Positions 11,265 to 22,878 of a stretch of DNA of 64,000 nt are shown one piece after another. The stretch is from Microvelia longipes (Eukaryota; Arthropoda; Insecta; Hemiptera; Veliidae). The stretch is from positions 43,490,843 through 43,554,842 of the forward strand of contig JACMZG010001908.1 of NCBI GenBank assembly GCA_018340805.1. The letters run 5' to 3'. A model generated the notes under the pieces. That model made no database searches and was not told the DNA's origin. It saw only the letters and a list, made by a program, of their open reading frames with translations. Position numbers and translations under genes: made by a program. Position 1 is the first letter of the stretch, and each line of letters opens with the position of its first letter.

Positions 11265-11524
11265 GTTATCTGCTCTACCGATGTAGTGCTCATGCCTGTA
11301 GCGAACCGGATATTTTTAATATTTTTATCCATCTTCATTTCTTATGAGTAAAATTATCCTCTTTATACTGATTTGGCTAAAAAAAAAGCCAAAAATTTTG
11401 TTAGCTTTTTATTATTTATTTTATTTATTTTCCTCAGTATTGTTTATTGTAGTTATTCATTGTGTTTCTTCTTAAAAAAGTAATACTAAAAGTAACCTGA
11501 ATTTAATGTTTCATAATTTATCTT

Positions 11525-11725
11525 CCCTGGGAATCTAGGGAAAAAGTACACGGGAAAAAAGTACACAGGAAAAAAAGTACACGAAAAAAACACACTGGAA
11601 AAAAAACACATGGAAAAAAACACACGGAAAAATGTACAGGAAAAAAAGTACTCGGAAAAAGTCACACGGAAAAAAGTATAACGGAAAAAAAGTTTACGCA
11701 AAAAATACACGGGACAAATATTCAA
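11525..11725. repeat. 15-bp AT-rich minisatellite
   Basis: Imperfect repeats of GTACACGGGAAAAAA, about 13 copies. The Phe-rich minus-strand frame over it is not a gene. Confidence 0.8.
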
Positions 11726-11778
11726 TTTGCAGAGAAAAAAAATACGGCGAAAAAATTATTCAAAATTAGGGTAAAATG

Positions 11779-11838
11779 TAGGGTGAGCGTAGCGAATCCG
11801 ATGTGATGGATTAATATTCCGACGTACTCTGCACCTGA
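11779..11838 (+). repeat. Family A 3' fragment
   Basis: 'GAGCGTAGCGAATCCG', 'ATGTGATGGA' and 'GACGTACTCTGCACC' match the last mini-hairpin and the terminal GGTAC...GTACC block of family A. Confidence 0.5.
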
Positions 11839-11839
11839 T

Positions 11840-13554
11840 AATTTTTTTACTTTTATATCGTTAGAAACCGTGAAAATGGGAATACCCTCGTCCTTATTTT
11901 CTTTTTCCACTATTGAAGAAAACATCAATGCCTAACTCAATAGTGGATTTAAAAAAAATATCGTGAAAATCTCTTTACAACTTATCTTGGTGGTTATATA
12001 TTTTAAAGAGATACTTCATTTCAAAGGTCCAATAAAATGAATGTTTATGGATTGATTATTTATTTCTAAAGAACAATATTACTGGCAAGACAATAGATTT
12101 ATTGAAATTAGAAGTGTACAGTTAGATACTGTATTGTTGTAGTTAACAACTAGACATACTTAAACCCAGAGCATTGTGTGTGGCAATGCCTTATAGATAA
12201 TTGTACAAGCATGCTTGTCTTTAAGGTTCTAACTAAATACAACTAAGTCATTATTTTTATACTTGTAACTTATAAAGTCAAAGTTTACATTGTACAACTA
12301 CAAGACGAGACGGTGTATGGATATGTTTAATAATAAATTATCTTTGACATCAAACTTTATCAAAGTTGTTTATGATTTAATCTTATTGAATTTGTGTTCA
12401 ACTCTGTATTGTTAACAAATTAAGATGAATTTTAATTTTTATTTATTGGTTGTTGGATATAGTAAAGATATGGGGTTATTGTTTAATGTGTCGTACAGAA
12501 CAAAGTCTTGATTATGAAATGACAAATACTGGTAACTTATTTAAGTACTGTTTGAAGTACCTATACGCCTACAACTATTGGATTTTTGTCTTTCAGCGTA
12601 TTTCCTTTAGAAAAAAGATCTCTACTAGTGTGGAAGTCTTGTTCATGGAATAATGTAAAAATAGTTTATCGCCTAAAGTAAAATTTTTAACTTATCTTCC
12701 CATCCCATTTTTTTCTAAACGTTTTTATGTCTAAATCATTTTCTATTGTGGAGAAACTTTTCACTCTCCTATTTTATTTTAAATGTTTAATCCTCACACT
12801 CTTTTTATCTCGTCTCATTTAATTGCAGACTCGATCAAAGATAAAAATGTTTCCAGTTGTTTTTGTTTTTGCACACTGAACCTTAAGACGCCTTTACAAC
12901 AACAGTTTATACATTTCGCTTGAAGATAAATTTTATGTTTTAATTTTTTTTATTCAACATTTTGATTCGTCTTTGTTAGTACTTTCTCCATAGCTTGTAG
13001 CTATCACAAAGGTAAAATGCTCTTTCATCAAAACTAAACGATGTTAAAAGGAAGAAAGATTTCTTGGAGCAAAATTACATTTTGTCGACATTGTTGTTCA
13101 TACGGAGGGTTTACGTTGCTTAAACAAGGGATGAAACTTTTCTACCCCGCGATGAAAGGGAAATCCGGGCCAACAATACATCATCAATAATTTATGATGT
13201 TGCCCTTGCCGAGTCAAGGTTTTGTGTGGCGAGAAAACCGCCTTGTTTTTTGAGATTTTCTCATGGATTACCAGAGATGAGTTGTGGAATATAAACACAG
13301 GAACTTTATCCCCTTCAACTGTTAATGTTAATGATTCTTTTAGAAGGGCAGACAACAAGTTAAAATCTGAGGTTTTTGTCTATGATTAATTGTGTTCGAA
13401 AGAATTATGCAAATTCCTTATTATGGGTTTTAATAAATTGAATAATGTTTTAAAAAATAATTTATGATTATAGTTTTCATTTTGAGTTCTATCCAAATTT
13501 GACAAAACTTAAGAACAGTTTGTGTCTCAATATCCAATCTAAAATTATTTTTTA
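11840..13554. other. AT-rich spacer
   Basis: No repeat family recognised. A minus-strand 86-codon frame at 13098-13358 crosses a slightly GC-richer patch but shows no known domain and no splice context. Confidence 0.5.
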
Positions 13555-13753
13555 CTTTTTCACTTTTATACCGCGGATTGAAAAAGTATTGTGTTTATTA
13601 AACATCTTTCTGTTCATTTACGTTTTTAAACATCATTAATGACTCATCAAAAATTGATTTAACACGGAAAAAGGTTTCGATTGATTTAAAAGTTAGCATA
13701 CATGTAATCACATATAAGACCAACAAATTAGCTTATTTTCATCTTATTATTAG

Positions 13754-13908
13754 AAAAGAAAAAACTTATTTATTATACTTTGTCTATCACAATATTATTA
13801 CAATTTAATTCAGACGCGTTTCGGGACGTTTCACACATCTGGACGCGTCTGAATTAAATTGTTATAATATTGTGATAGACAAAGTATAATAAATAAGTTT
13901 TTTCTTTT
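13754..13908. mobile_element. Near-perfect palindrome with 66-bp arms
   Basis: Arms 13754-13819 and 13843-13908 are inverted copies with one mismatch, around a 23-nt loop (13820-13842) containing CGGGACG. It sits inside a family A copy, so it looks like a small foldback insertion. Confidence 0.85.
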
Positions 13909-14009
13909 TTAAATATTGTGTTTTATTAATTATATAAAATGTGCAATTATCACAAAATCTCGGTCGAAACAACAAATTTTGTTCTTATTATTAGCATTAT
14001 TTTAGTTTT

Positions 14010-14250
14010 AAGCTACGCGGCGTCGGCGCAAGAGGCCGCTTCGCAACCCCCACACCACCCTGAGGCTGCTTCGCGGCCACAATGTTGTTGTACTTTATCA
14101 GTTCGTCATATTACTGGTTTATATAAATGGCATACTGCCACGATACAAGCGAATTTTCAAATGTATTAGTGAAAAAATTTGATTTGTTTACATTGTGTCA
14201 ATTAATGACATTGTTTTGTTTGACATATATATGTCAATCAATAAAACCAG
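14010..14250 (+). repeat. Family D2 repeat
   Basis: GC-rich start with 'GCGGCGTCGGCGCAAGAGGC' and 'GCTGCTTCGCGGCC' hairpins. Then 'CAGTTCGTCATATTACTGGT', 'GCGAATTTTCAAATGTATTA' and 'TGTCAATCAATAAAACCAGA' follow. The same order recurs at 19210-19480. An overlapping 76-codon frame (13939-14169) has a hydrophobic start, but this is repeat DNA. Confidence 0.6.
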
Positions 14251-14475
14251 AACTAGGATAACTAAAGTTTTTGTTGTATTACAAAGTGTTAATCATCTTT
14301 AAGCGAAGTCAGTACCTGGATGGGTGAATGCTGTGAATAAAAAGGATGTTATTGCAATCTGAAGACAAACGAAGGGACTCTGAATACGTATTGCAATAAA
14401 AAATTGGTCATTTCAATATTTTTGACGACGAGTTTGAAGTAGTGTAGCGAATCATATATGATACCACGTACCCTA

Positions 14476-14712
14476 TTAATAAAAGAGGAAGAAGTCTCTC
14501 CACAAAAATATATTTCTTCAATTAGAATCAGAATCATATTTCTCGTATATTAGATCAGGTATCAAAGATAGACTCAATCTTTGATATCTGATCTGTAAGA
14601 CTCATCTATCACCCTCTTCTTTATTTAACGGCTAGCACTGATGATGACCTCTTGAAAGTGCTTTGCTATAAAGAAACATATTTTTGTGGAGAACTTCTTC
14701 CTCATTTATTAA
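14476..14712. mobile_element. Foldback element with nested palindromes
   Basis: Outer arms 14476-14516 and 14673-14712 (TTAATAAA.GAGGAAGAAG...) are inverted copies. An inner palindrome has 18-bp arms (14552-14569, 14577-14594) and a 7-nt loop. Non-coding. Confidence 0.65.
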
Positions 14713-14803
14713 AATGAACTCCATTAACGCTCACCTAAGTTCTTCGTACCCTATTCTTTTAACAATCAATCACAGTGTTTTAAGCTAAAAACACATATAA
14801 TAA

Positions 14804-15053
14804 TGTAATAATAATAATAATAATGCCCCTTTAGAGCCTTGCGGCTCATCAGGGATAACCCCTGCGAGAACCACCTCGGGTGGTAGTAGCTACCATTACG
14901 CTCAAAGTGTATTCTAAAGCTGGCGATAATTTATCCAAACAATAATCTTCTATAAACTGAGAGCGTAACCTGGGATGCGAACCCCAGACCTCCGTGGGTG
15001 TCAAAGGTCCAGTGTAAAGACTAACGCTTTAACGACCTCGGCCACGGAGGCGG
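14804..15053 (-). mobile_element. tRNA-derived SINE (SINE-2)
   Basis: Reading the minus strand: a head with A box GTGGCCGAGGTCG (15033-15045) and B box GGTTCGCATCCC (14972-14983), separated by a long variable region as in Leu/Ser tRNAs. Then come a body and a (TTA)n tail (the AATAATAATAAT run at 14804-14824). A shorter copy lies at 32855-32972. The 3' end carries GAGCCGCAAGGCTC, a small hairpin. Confidence 0.75.
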
Positions 15054-15524
15054 CTAAAAACACATATTTTTATTAAATTTATGTTTATTACCCATTTTAT
15101 CAGCATTATATGTCAAACAATATATTATTATTTATGAAAGCTTTGCGACTCTCTTTCTCTAGAACAACTTTAAATTACCTATGTTTTGATAGAATATATC
15201 TGATTTTTAAGTCTGCCTACATCATAAACATGATTACATGAAAAAACATGTTTAAGGTTTTTGTGCATATTGGGATGTAAATTATAGATTTTTGTTGTAA
15301 TTTGCGGTAATATTTGAAGAGATATATCTCTGGTTTTATTTAACCAATTTTGATGGTTAAAAAATTGGTTTCAATTAAATTAATGAAGACTTCAGTCCTT
15401 TTTTTATTAAAATAAAATCTAAAGTATTAAACAATTGATTTGTTTAATAAACTTACAATAAGAACCCTTTAATCTTTTTGATAAACCCAATAGGAACAGC
15501 GCTCTTTTTCACTAAATTACTATC
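15054..15524. other. AT-rich spacer
   Basis: Nothing recognised. Confidence 0.5.
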
Positions 15525-15656
15525 GAACTTATTCAGAACCTAAAATGCAGTACTGCTACTGCATTTTGGGTTCTGAATAAGTTCTTATAATTATAATCTT
15601 ATAAGTTCTTCTATAAATCAGCTACTTATTCTAATAACTTATAAGAATAAGTAGCT
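15525..15656. repeat. Two adjacent hairpins
   Basis: Hairpin 1: arms 15525-15552 and 15557-15584, 28 bp with one mismatch and a 4-nt loop. Hairpin 2: arms AGCTACTTATTCT (15620-15632) and its complement (15644-15656). Probably a small foldback element. A miRNA-type precursor is conceivable but unsupported. Confidence 0.7.
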
Positions 15657-16204
15657 GCCTACTGCATGCTAAATTGAATTCTTTAAATCAAAATTCCAAG
15701 GTATTTAAATTTTTAATAAACCTTTTACTCAAACGGTTTTATTTTATCACTAAAAATTAAAAAAAAACTGCTAAAATAATTACAAATCCATTTCTTTCTC
15801 TTGAAAACTGTAAAATTTTTCTAAAAACATCCTTTGATTTAAGCAGTTATGATTTTCTAAAGAACCGTCTATCAAATACTAAAACAAAGATAAGTTTTCG
15901 GAGTGGAAAAATATGCCCACGGTTGAAAAATTACGAAACAAGGGACTCATTTCTCCGCGAAGGTTCTTTAAAAATTAATAATTAGAGTTTGAAGTTTTAC
16001 TTCAATCTTTTAAGTTATTCAAAGTTTTAATCAGGAGTTTGTCGCAAATTCTTTTTACGCCTTCTTGTTTTCTTCTTTTTTAACGTTACTTTTTGTGAAA
16101 TTGTTAAATATTTACGATTGGAAATAATTTTTGCTTGGCTTAATTAAATCAACAAATATTGATCGTGATGTCAATAAATTTAGGAGGCACTGTGGTTTAA
16201 TAAG
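15657..16204. other. AT-rich spacer
   Basis: Nothing recognised. Confidence 0.5.
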
Positions 16205-16398
16205 GAGTGAGATTAAAAGAACATTTAACATGCAGATGATCATGTGTACGTGTGTGTGTCTGTTATCATCTTAGCTCCTAGTGTATTTATGCTAGAGAGT
16301 TGAAACTTTGTACTAATATCAATCTTTAGGTCTAGTTGTGCTATCCGGAAATATTTTTTATGACTTCATTAACCTGCAATAATGATGAGAGGAAAATT

Positions 16399-16441
<43 letters not shown>
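16205..16441 (+). mobile_element. Family A central fragment ending in T42
   Basis: Carries 'TGTGTCTGTTATCATC', 'TATTTATGCTAGAGAGTTGA' and 'CTATCCGGAAATATTTTTTA', then breaks off into a run of about 42 T (16400-16441). Either slippage expanded a T tract or the poly(T) marks a retroposon end. Confidence 0.6.
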
Positions 16442-16442
<1 letters not shown>

Positions 16443-16819
16443 TAGTTTGGACTCTTTATTTGTATCAGTATTCGCAATTTATTATAAATCCAGTATCGAA
16501 TTATCTCCGATAGTTCCAGAGTAAATTAGATAAAACTTTATTAACTTTAATTATGAAGTTTATAAGGATTGGAAACTAGATTTGTTTCTATATTCACCAA
16601 CTTTGTTTTTAATTATTTAAGCCTGACTTCAGTTTTGAAATTTTCTTGTTACTTTATCTAAAAGACTTCTTAATAAACTTAACTTTTCTATCTAAAAGTT
16701 ATTAATTGTTAGTTTTTGTTGACTTTGAAGTATAAATTTAGGTAAAACTTTCTTAACTATCTTAAGCAACTTAGTAGTAAATTTGATCTTAAGTAAGTTT
16801 ATATATATCTTTTTAATTG
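16442..16819. other. AT-rich spacer
   Basis: Nothing recognised. Confidence 0.5.
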
Positions 16820-17640
16820 CGAGTTTGTTTTAGATATATTTGGAGTTATTTTATACTTCATACTGCCTATAGCTAGGTTTGTTTTAGAGATATTAGGTGT
16901 TGTTTTATACTTCATACTGCCTATAGTTATGTTTGTTTTAGAAATAATAGGTGTTGTTTTATACTTCATACTGCCTATAGTTAGGTTTGTTTTAGAGATA
17001 TTAGGTGTTGTTTTATACTTCATACTGCCTATAGTTAGGTTTGTTTTAGAGATATTAGGTGTTGTCTTATACTTCATATTGCCTATAGTTAGGTTTGTTT
17101 TAGAAATATTTGGAGTTATTATATACTTCGTACTACCTATAGGTTTGTTTTAGAGATATTAGGTGGTTTTTTTTCAATTATCTTTATTAAATAAATTAAT
17201 TAAAATTACAATGTAAATTATTTAAAGATTAGCCTGTTCATGATAGCCCCTAGGCCTGAGCTGAACAGGCGTTGACTTAATATTACACTTTTCTAATTAT
17301 AATGTTTACCTATAATTTATATTTTATTGTTTATTTATTTACAGAAGATAAGATATTATCTATAAGATATCTATATTATCTATAATAAGATATTTATTTA
17401 TTTATTTAAGATATTAGGTGTTGTTTTATACTTCATACTGCCTATAGTTAAGTTTGTTTTAGAGATATTAGGGGTTGTTTTATACTTCATACTACCTATA
17501 GTTAGGTTTGTTTTAGAGATATTAGGTGTTGTTTTATACTTCATATTGCCTGTAGTTAGATTTGTTTTAGAAATATTTGGAGTTATTTTATACTTCATAC
17601 TGCCTATAGGTAGATTTGGTTTAGTAGTTTTGGTTTAGTT
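16820..17640. repeat. 54-bp minisatellite, split by an insertion
   Basis: About six units before 17165 and four after 17409, each containing TTTGTTTTAGAGATATTAGG and TTATACTTCATACTGCCTAT. 54 bp is 18 codons, so open repetitive frames exist on both strands (16799-17077 minus, 16929-17153 plus, 17398-17598 minus); these are array artefacts. Confidence 0.85.
17166..17408 (-). mobile_element. Retroposed insertion with 12-bp target duplication
   Basis: AGATATTAGGTG occurs directly on both sides (17154-17165 and 17409-17420). On the minus strand the insert ends TTTAATAAAGATAATTG + A8, that is, a polyadenylation signal followed by an A tail. It also has a 9-bp hairpin stem GCCTGTTCA/TGAACAGGC (17232-17240, 17262-17270). 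These are hallmarks of LINE-driven retroposition of a short transcript; the source is not recognised. Confidence 0.7.
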
Positions 17641-17801
17641 TTGTTCGCCAGTAGATATACTAACCGTATTCAAGTGTGACTTTTTAAGCTTATTTGTTGC
17701 ATAAAAGAATATATTTTCACTTCATGGATACAAATTTCAACCTCATGGGTTATTTTTGATTTTTAACAATTTTTTAATAACGTATACAAGTCACGTATAC
17801 A

Positions 17802-17870
17802 GGACGAGCGAAGCGAGTCTGATGTTAGGAGGAAAAGTATCGAGGTACTCTGTATTTTATTTTATGATTT
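17802..17870 (+). repeat. Family A 3' fragment
   Basis: GGACGAGCGAAGCGAGTCT (17802-17820), then 'GGAGGAAAAGTATCGAGGTA' and 'CTCTGTATTTT': mini-hairpin plus terminal block. Confidence 0.55.
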
Positions 17871-17924
17871 TTATATTTTGTTAAAACATATATACGTCTT
17901 TTGATAAAAATTGAACCGATGCTA

Positions 17925-18540
17925 AAAAATTCTGGCGCGGTGGTCCGCATGTTGGGCAAATTTCCTTTGGATGCGGGCACTCAAACACAGAGTACCTGGG
18001 TTTAAATCCTAGTAGGAACAATAATTTTTTGTCGTTTTTTTACCTAATATAAGTTTACTACTAGAAAATAATTCTGGCGCGGTGGTCCGCATGTCGGGCG
18101 AATTTCCTTTGGATGCGCGTTTCTGTGCTTAACAGCAATCCTGGTTGGAATGATAATTTTTATAGTTTTTTACTTTATATAAGTTTACAACTACTAAATA
18201 AATAATTCCGGCGCGGTGGTCCGCTGTCGGGCGAATTTCATTTAGAATGCGTGTTTCCGTGCTAAACAACTCATTTCTTGCTTATGCAAGAACCATGCCC
18301 ATTGCGTGGTTCCGGTTCATGCTTTAGAACCTAAGCAGTAACTCAATTGTCAAGCACTGCTCGTTACTCATTTTGTCTGTATTTTCCAAAGGAAATGCGC
18401 ATAATTATCCAGTTGGTTGTACAAAACTATGCCTCTAAAATTAGAAGTACGCACTATTATTTGCACTAGTTTAAAGCTTAGTTACTTATCTTTAAGCTTA
18501 GTCAGTTATCTTTAATGGTTTTAGGGCATTTCCTTTCTAT
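17925..18540 (+). repeat. Family C repeat, three tandem ends plus one body
   Basis: The start motif GGCGCGGTGGTCCGC occurs at about 17936, 18077 and 18213. The third leads into the full body ('CATTTCTTGCTT', 'CACTGCTCGTTACTCATTTT', 'TTCCAAAGGAAATGCGC') to about 18540. The first copy has a tRNA-like B box, GGGTTTAAATCC, near 18000, so the family may have a tRNA-related head. Confidence 0.65.
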
Positions 18541-18569
18541 ATAAAGTCTCGCGAAACGTATGTTTTCGT

Positions 18570-18670
18570 CATTAGGGACCTCTGAAACGGATTTGTTTCG
18601 TGGTCCGAGGTTCGAATTCCGCCATGACGCCTATCCCATTAGGCGAATTTCCAAAGGAAATTTGCTTAAA
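18570..18670 (+). mobile_element. tRNA-like SINE head (SINE-F)
   Basis: B box GGTTCGAATTCC at 18609-18620 followed by 'GACGCCTATCCCATTAGGCG' and 'TTTCCAAAGGAAA'. Related copies are at 27605-27690 and 45385-45470 (-). The overlapping minus-strand frame is mostly the adjacent minisatellite. Confidence 0.55.
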
Positions 18671-18945
18671 TTTAATAAAAATTGAACTGATGCTATGAAA
18701 TGTGATAAAAATTGAACTTTTGCTAAGAAATGTGATAAAAATTGAACTTTTGCTAAGAAATAAAAGGTGAACTGTGGTAAAAAATGTAAAAAAATTGAAA
18801 TGAAAAAATGTAATAAAAATTGAACTGATGCTAAAAAATGTAATAAAAATTGAACTGATGCTAAAAAATGTAATAAAAATTGAACTGATGCTAAAAAATG
18901 TAATAAAAATTGAACTGTTGCTAAAAAATGTGATAAAAATTAGCA
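18665..18945. repeat. 30-bp minisatellite
   Basis: About nine copies of TAATAAAAATTGAACTGATG + CTAAAAAATG, with some shortened units. 30 bp keeps frame, which explains the 124-codon Ser-Ile-Phe-Ile-Thr-Phe-Phe repeat frame on the minus strand (18572-18946); not a gene. Confidence 0.85.
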
Positions 18946-19159
18946 CATATGCGGGTCTTATATATTACATGTATGTGAAATCTTAAATCCCTTTTATAAA
19001 TTTTTAAGATTTGGTTTTTCGAAAATCAGCGAATTTTGATTCTATTTTTATTTTCTTTTAGGCATGCAGAAGTAAAGGATGCAATATTATTTACTTTTCA
19101 TTATTTCTTTTCTTCAGATACTTTAAATCAGATTTGATTACAAAAAAGCATGTAGTGCT

Positions 19160-19480
19160 TCGGTGCTGTTTTTTATAAAAACAACAGGACTCAACAGGTT
19201 GTTTTTTTATAAAAACAACGGCGCTTCGCCGATGCCGTTTATCGCGCGTTCGTCGATCGTCCGTCGCGCTTCTTCCCTGTGGCCGCTTCGCGTTGTTGTC
19301 TTATATCAGTTCGTCATAATACTAGTTTATGTACGTGGCATACTGGCACGATATAAGCGAATTTTCAAATATATTAATCAAAAAACGTGGTTTGTTTGGA
19401 AAAAGAGTTGGATCCTCCTTGTTTAGGAGGAGTCAATGATTTGTTTATATTATATTATATATGTCAATCAATAAAACTGA
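19160..19480 (+). repeat. Family D2 repeat
   Basis: A 'TTTTATAAAAACAAC' doublet, then the GC-rich block GGCGCTTCGCC and 'GTGGCCGCTTCGCG', 'CAGTTCGTCATAATACTAGT', 'GCGAATTTTCAAATATATTA' and 'TGTCAATCAATAAAACTGAA', collinear with 14010-14250. The 87-codon frame at 19163 is not credible. Confidence 0.6.
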
Positions 19481-19542
19481 AACTAATACTAATATATACA
19501 ATGAAACTTCGTTGTTTTGTTAACCATACACAGTAGTATATG

Positions 19543-19756
<214 letters not shown>

Positions 19757-20220
19757 GTAGTGTGTGTATAAACAACGAACACTAGGTATATGTGCATTGG
19801 AGATAATCTATACCGGAAAAAAATACTATTATGTATGAGAAAAGTAATAATGGATAAGAAATTACACAACTAGAAAAAACGTATTTTTAACTTGTTTCAT
19901 TTCTTATTTTGTTAAAACATTTATTAAAAAATTCTATGTTGGTTTAGTCAGCATTAATATAAGCGTAGGTGGTTTATACAATGGGAAGAAGGTTATTATA
20001 AACTCGTTGTGTGCTTAGCTCAGCATTGTACTCCTTAGTCAGCATTATTTCGCTTGTCCTTCTCAAATTACTCGTGTAATTTAATAGCTTTCTTTTCTTA
20101 GTTGCTACCCTGTTAGTCTAGATATAAATTGTTGTTTATTGACCTAACCTTGTAGAAAGTTAATTTTTTGATATTTTAAAAATAAAGGAATGTTTGATTT
20201 GATTACATTATAAGTCACTA
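19757..20220. other. Spacer
   Basis: Nothing recognised. Confidence 0.5.
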
Positions 20221-20221
20221 T

Positions 20222-20241
20222 ATTAATATAAATATATATAA

Positions 20242-20288
<47 letters not shown>

Positions 20289-20344
20289 ATATATATATAT
20301 ATATATATATAATATATTATATATTATTTATTTTTATATATATA
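20222..20344. repeat. (TA)n microsatellite
   Basis: TA-rich tract with AAT/ATT interruptions. Confidence 0.9.
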
Positions 20345-20540
20345 GAAGATTTTTTCTAGATGTATCTATAGATCTATGGGACACGATAACTATCAAACGC
20401 CGACGTCCGATAACTATGGGACGCTATTTGGATCGGAATGAATTTTGGTGCAAACATAGACTATGAATTTCTAGTTTATGAAATGTGAATGATGTCAATA
20501 ATCTACATCTATGACTCAGCAACATTTTGTTTTTTCGTTA
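20345..20540 (+). repeat. Family B repeat
   Basis: 'CTATGGGACACGATAACTAT', 'TTTATGAAATGTGAATGATG' and TGACTCAGCA (about 20511-20520). Part of the first segment is duplicated (gataactat twice). Confidence 0.6.
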
Positions 20541-20682
20541 AAAATTATCGTATTGTGTTGAAATGTAATTTGCACATAAACTATGTACTATAACTTTTTT
20601 TTAAATCTTATTGCTTTAATAACAGAAAGAATCAATAGATTGCCGTTTTTAGAAACTCTTGTTTTAGTGATCACAACGCTTG

Positions 20683-20750
20683 TATTGACTGAACTCGGGT
20701 ATTGACTGAACTCGGGTATTGACTGAACTCGGGTATTGACTGAACTCGGA
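20683..20750. repeat. 17-bp tandem repeat, four copies
   Basis: Four copies of TTGACTGAACTCGG(GTA); almost no divergence. Confidence 0.9.
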
Positions 20751-20755
20751 TTCAC

Positions 20756-21120
20756 TTGTCTGAACAGAAAGCAGATACATGCACGTACTTAGTTTGAAGA
20801 AAAATTATTTAAAACTAGCAATTAGCCATGTGATTTTTTTACAAAATAGTGAAGATTAATAAAAAATACCTTTTTACTCAAATTTTAAGGATTAATTTTT
20901 TAATAACGAGGTAAACAAAACTTGATTTTTTTAAATGAAATTTGAACAGATCTAAAATATTTTAGATTCCGTAAAATAGCCACGTTTTCGCAATAAATCT
21001 TCTTAATTAAATAATTACTTGATTAAAAACGCTTGTAGTATATTGTAAAATAAGCTAGTAGTTTGTAAAATATTATTATTTATCGTAATATTATTAGTAT
21101 TAGTCTCCATTCTATAAACG
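20756..21120. other. AT-rich spacer
   Basis: Nothing recognised. Confidence 0.5.
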
Positions 21121-21505
21121 ATTGTAATTGATAGACACTGGATGGGACGAATTAATTAAACTACCACTTCTATAAATGACTATATTTCGCCTGCTTCCAG
21201 GCATATTCATGTCTCAAACAAGAATTAAGGATATAAAATGTTTTACAGTTTAGGTAATTAAACCAGGTCAACTCTTAAAATAGTCTACAATGTTAGATGT
21301 AGTCTGCAATGTTAAAATAGTCTGCAATGTTAGATGTAGACTATTTTAAGAGTTGACCTGGTTTAATTACCTAAACTGTAGAAACATTTTATATCCTTAA
21401 TTCTTGTTTGAGACATGAATATGCCTGGAAGCAGGCGAAATATAGTCATTTAGAGAAATGGTAGTTTAATTAATTCGTCCCATCCAGTGTCTATCAATTA
21501 CAATT
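21121..21505. mobile_element. Long palindrome, arms about 170 bp
   Basis: 21121-21289 and 21336-21505 are inverted copies with only a few differences. The 46-bp loop holds a short direct repeat (AGTCTGCAATGTTA-type). No reading frame. The structure fits a foldback/MITE-type element; transcription through it would yield a long hairpin RNA. Confidence 0.85.
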
Positions 21506-21764
21506 ATTATTTATTTTGTTTAGTTAAGAAGGTATAAATCTAGGAAGGTTTTTTACACTTCTATCCTTTCGCTTAAGTTTGCGCACGCGAACTTAACGCA
21601 TCTAACAAATTTATTATTGGAAATTAAACGTAATATTTTAAAGGACTGAAGTCTTCAGTAATCACCTAGAATTTAACGCGTCTAGTTTAGACTTTACTTT
21701 ACCCTAGATTGCTGTATAATGTAAAAATTTAGTTTAAAGAAGAATAATGCAGATTAGAGTAGTG

Positions 21765-21895
21765 TAGTCCAGATCATGTGCCGAACAAACCTATTATGGC
21801 AGACTTCTACTTACAAAACTACTAATATGGCAATCTCCTGTAGGAGAACAACGATGTGGCCGCAAAGCGGCTCATCGCTTCGCTGATATTTTTGA
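21765..21895 (+). repeat. Family E/D fragment
   Basis: 'GCCGAACAAACC', 'CTTACAAAACTACTAATA' and the GC-rich 'GATGTGGCCGCAAAGCGGCT' match the family at 7965-8290. Confidence 0.5.
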
Positions 21896-22878
21896 TTAGG
21901 TATTGGATTTAAATATGATTATTTTATTAATCTACACTATCTTTTGTAATAAATCACGTGGATAATTGCTAGTTTTACATTATTTTTGTTCAAATTAAGT
22001 CCGTACATTTATCATCTTACAGTTGGGACGAGTGAATCCGATTTTGAGCAGTATTCGGCGTTGAGATAACTAAAACAAAAGCTCTATTGATGCCTTTATT
22101 ATTAAAGTTAGTACATATTAATAAAAGAATAACTATTTCCTCAAATTCAATGTAATAATTTCATAAACTAAACGAAAAATAGAGTGAACAACAAGCACTT
22201 GAACATTTATCACTGATAGTTTATTATGTGCACAAAACATTTTAAAACACAAAATTACCTCTAATATTTCGTTTTAATGATTTAAAATAGCATAAATATA
22301 ATTATAATATTGTAAAAATATTAAAATTAAAAAGTCGAAATACATCGATAACACATAAATTATTATCACATGTGATAAGAGTGATTTCCCGCCAGAACTT
22401 GAGTTGACTAAAAAAACTGTGAAGCTGTTTTGCAATAGAATAAAGCAGCTCGGAGTCTGAAAATGAAAGGTACGTTAAGCTACAAATGATAACCACGAAA
22501 AGTTTCTAAATAAATCCGCTGTGGTGCGATACGGTCTCGCAATGAACAACACGCCCCAACAACAACAGTAAATTGTAAAAATTAATTAAACACATTTAAT
22601 TTTGTAAAAAATTAAAATTAAAACTCTAAATAAATTTTGCAAGTGCTATTATTTCTTAAATGTAGTATACTTTTACATAAAAATATATTTGGCAAACATA
22701 CATCTTCTTCTTTGACTAGTACATGATTTGTATTTGACTTTTACTAACTTGTACTTGATTTGTGTTTTACTTAAACTGGCTGTGCTTATACTGACTCCAC
22801 TGAATGTAGTAAAATTTTTATTATTTTTGTAAAAAGGGTAATTTTGCCCGTTGTTGTATTAATAAATAATAAATAAAT
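21896..22878. other. AT-rich spacer
   Basis: A degenerate hairpin remnant (GGGACGAGTGAATCCGATTT, 22025-22044) lies here. Otherwise nothing is recognised. Confidence 0.5.

Larger units (their letters stand above)
13555..14475 (+). mobile_element. Family A element broken by nested insertions
   Basis: The 5' hairpin remnant at 13558-13590 and the central module (TGACTCATCA near 13640) are followed by a palindromic element (13754-13908) and a D2 block (14010-14250). Family A resumes with the 5S-like block at 14291-14342 and degenerate hairpins to 'CCACGTACCCTATT'. Confidence 0.6.

Noticed and set aside
15525..15656. microRNA precursors
   Set aside because: Loops of 4 and 11 nt with fully paired short arms look like foldback elements; no supporting evidence.
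16799..17598. Repeat proteins in the 54-bp array, and likewise at 2583, 9148, 11486, 18572, 49480 and 50079
   Set aside because: Minisatellite periods divisible by three (or chance) keep frames open; no start context, domain or conservation.
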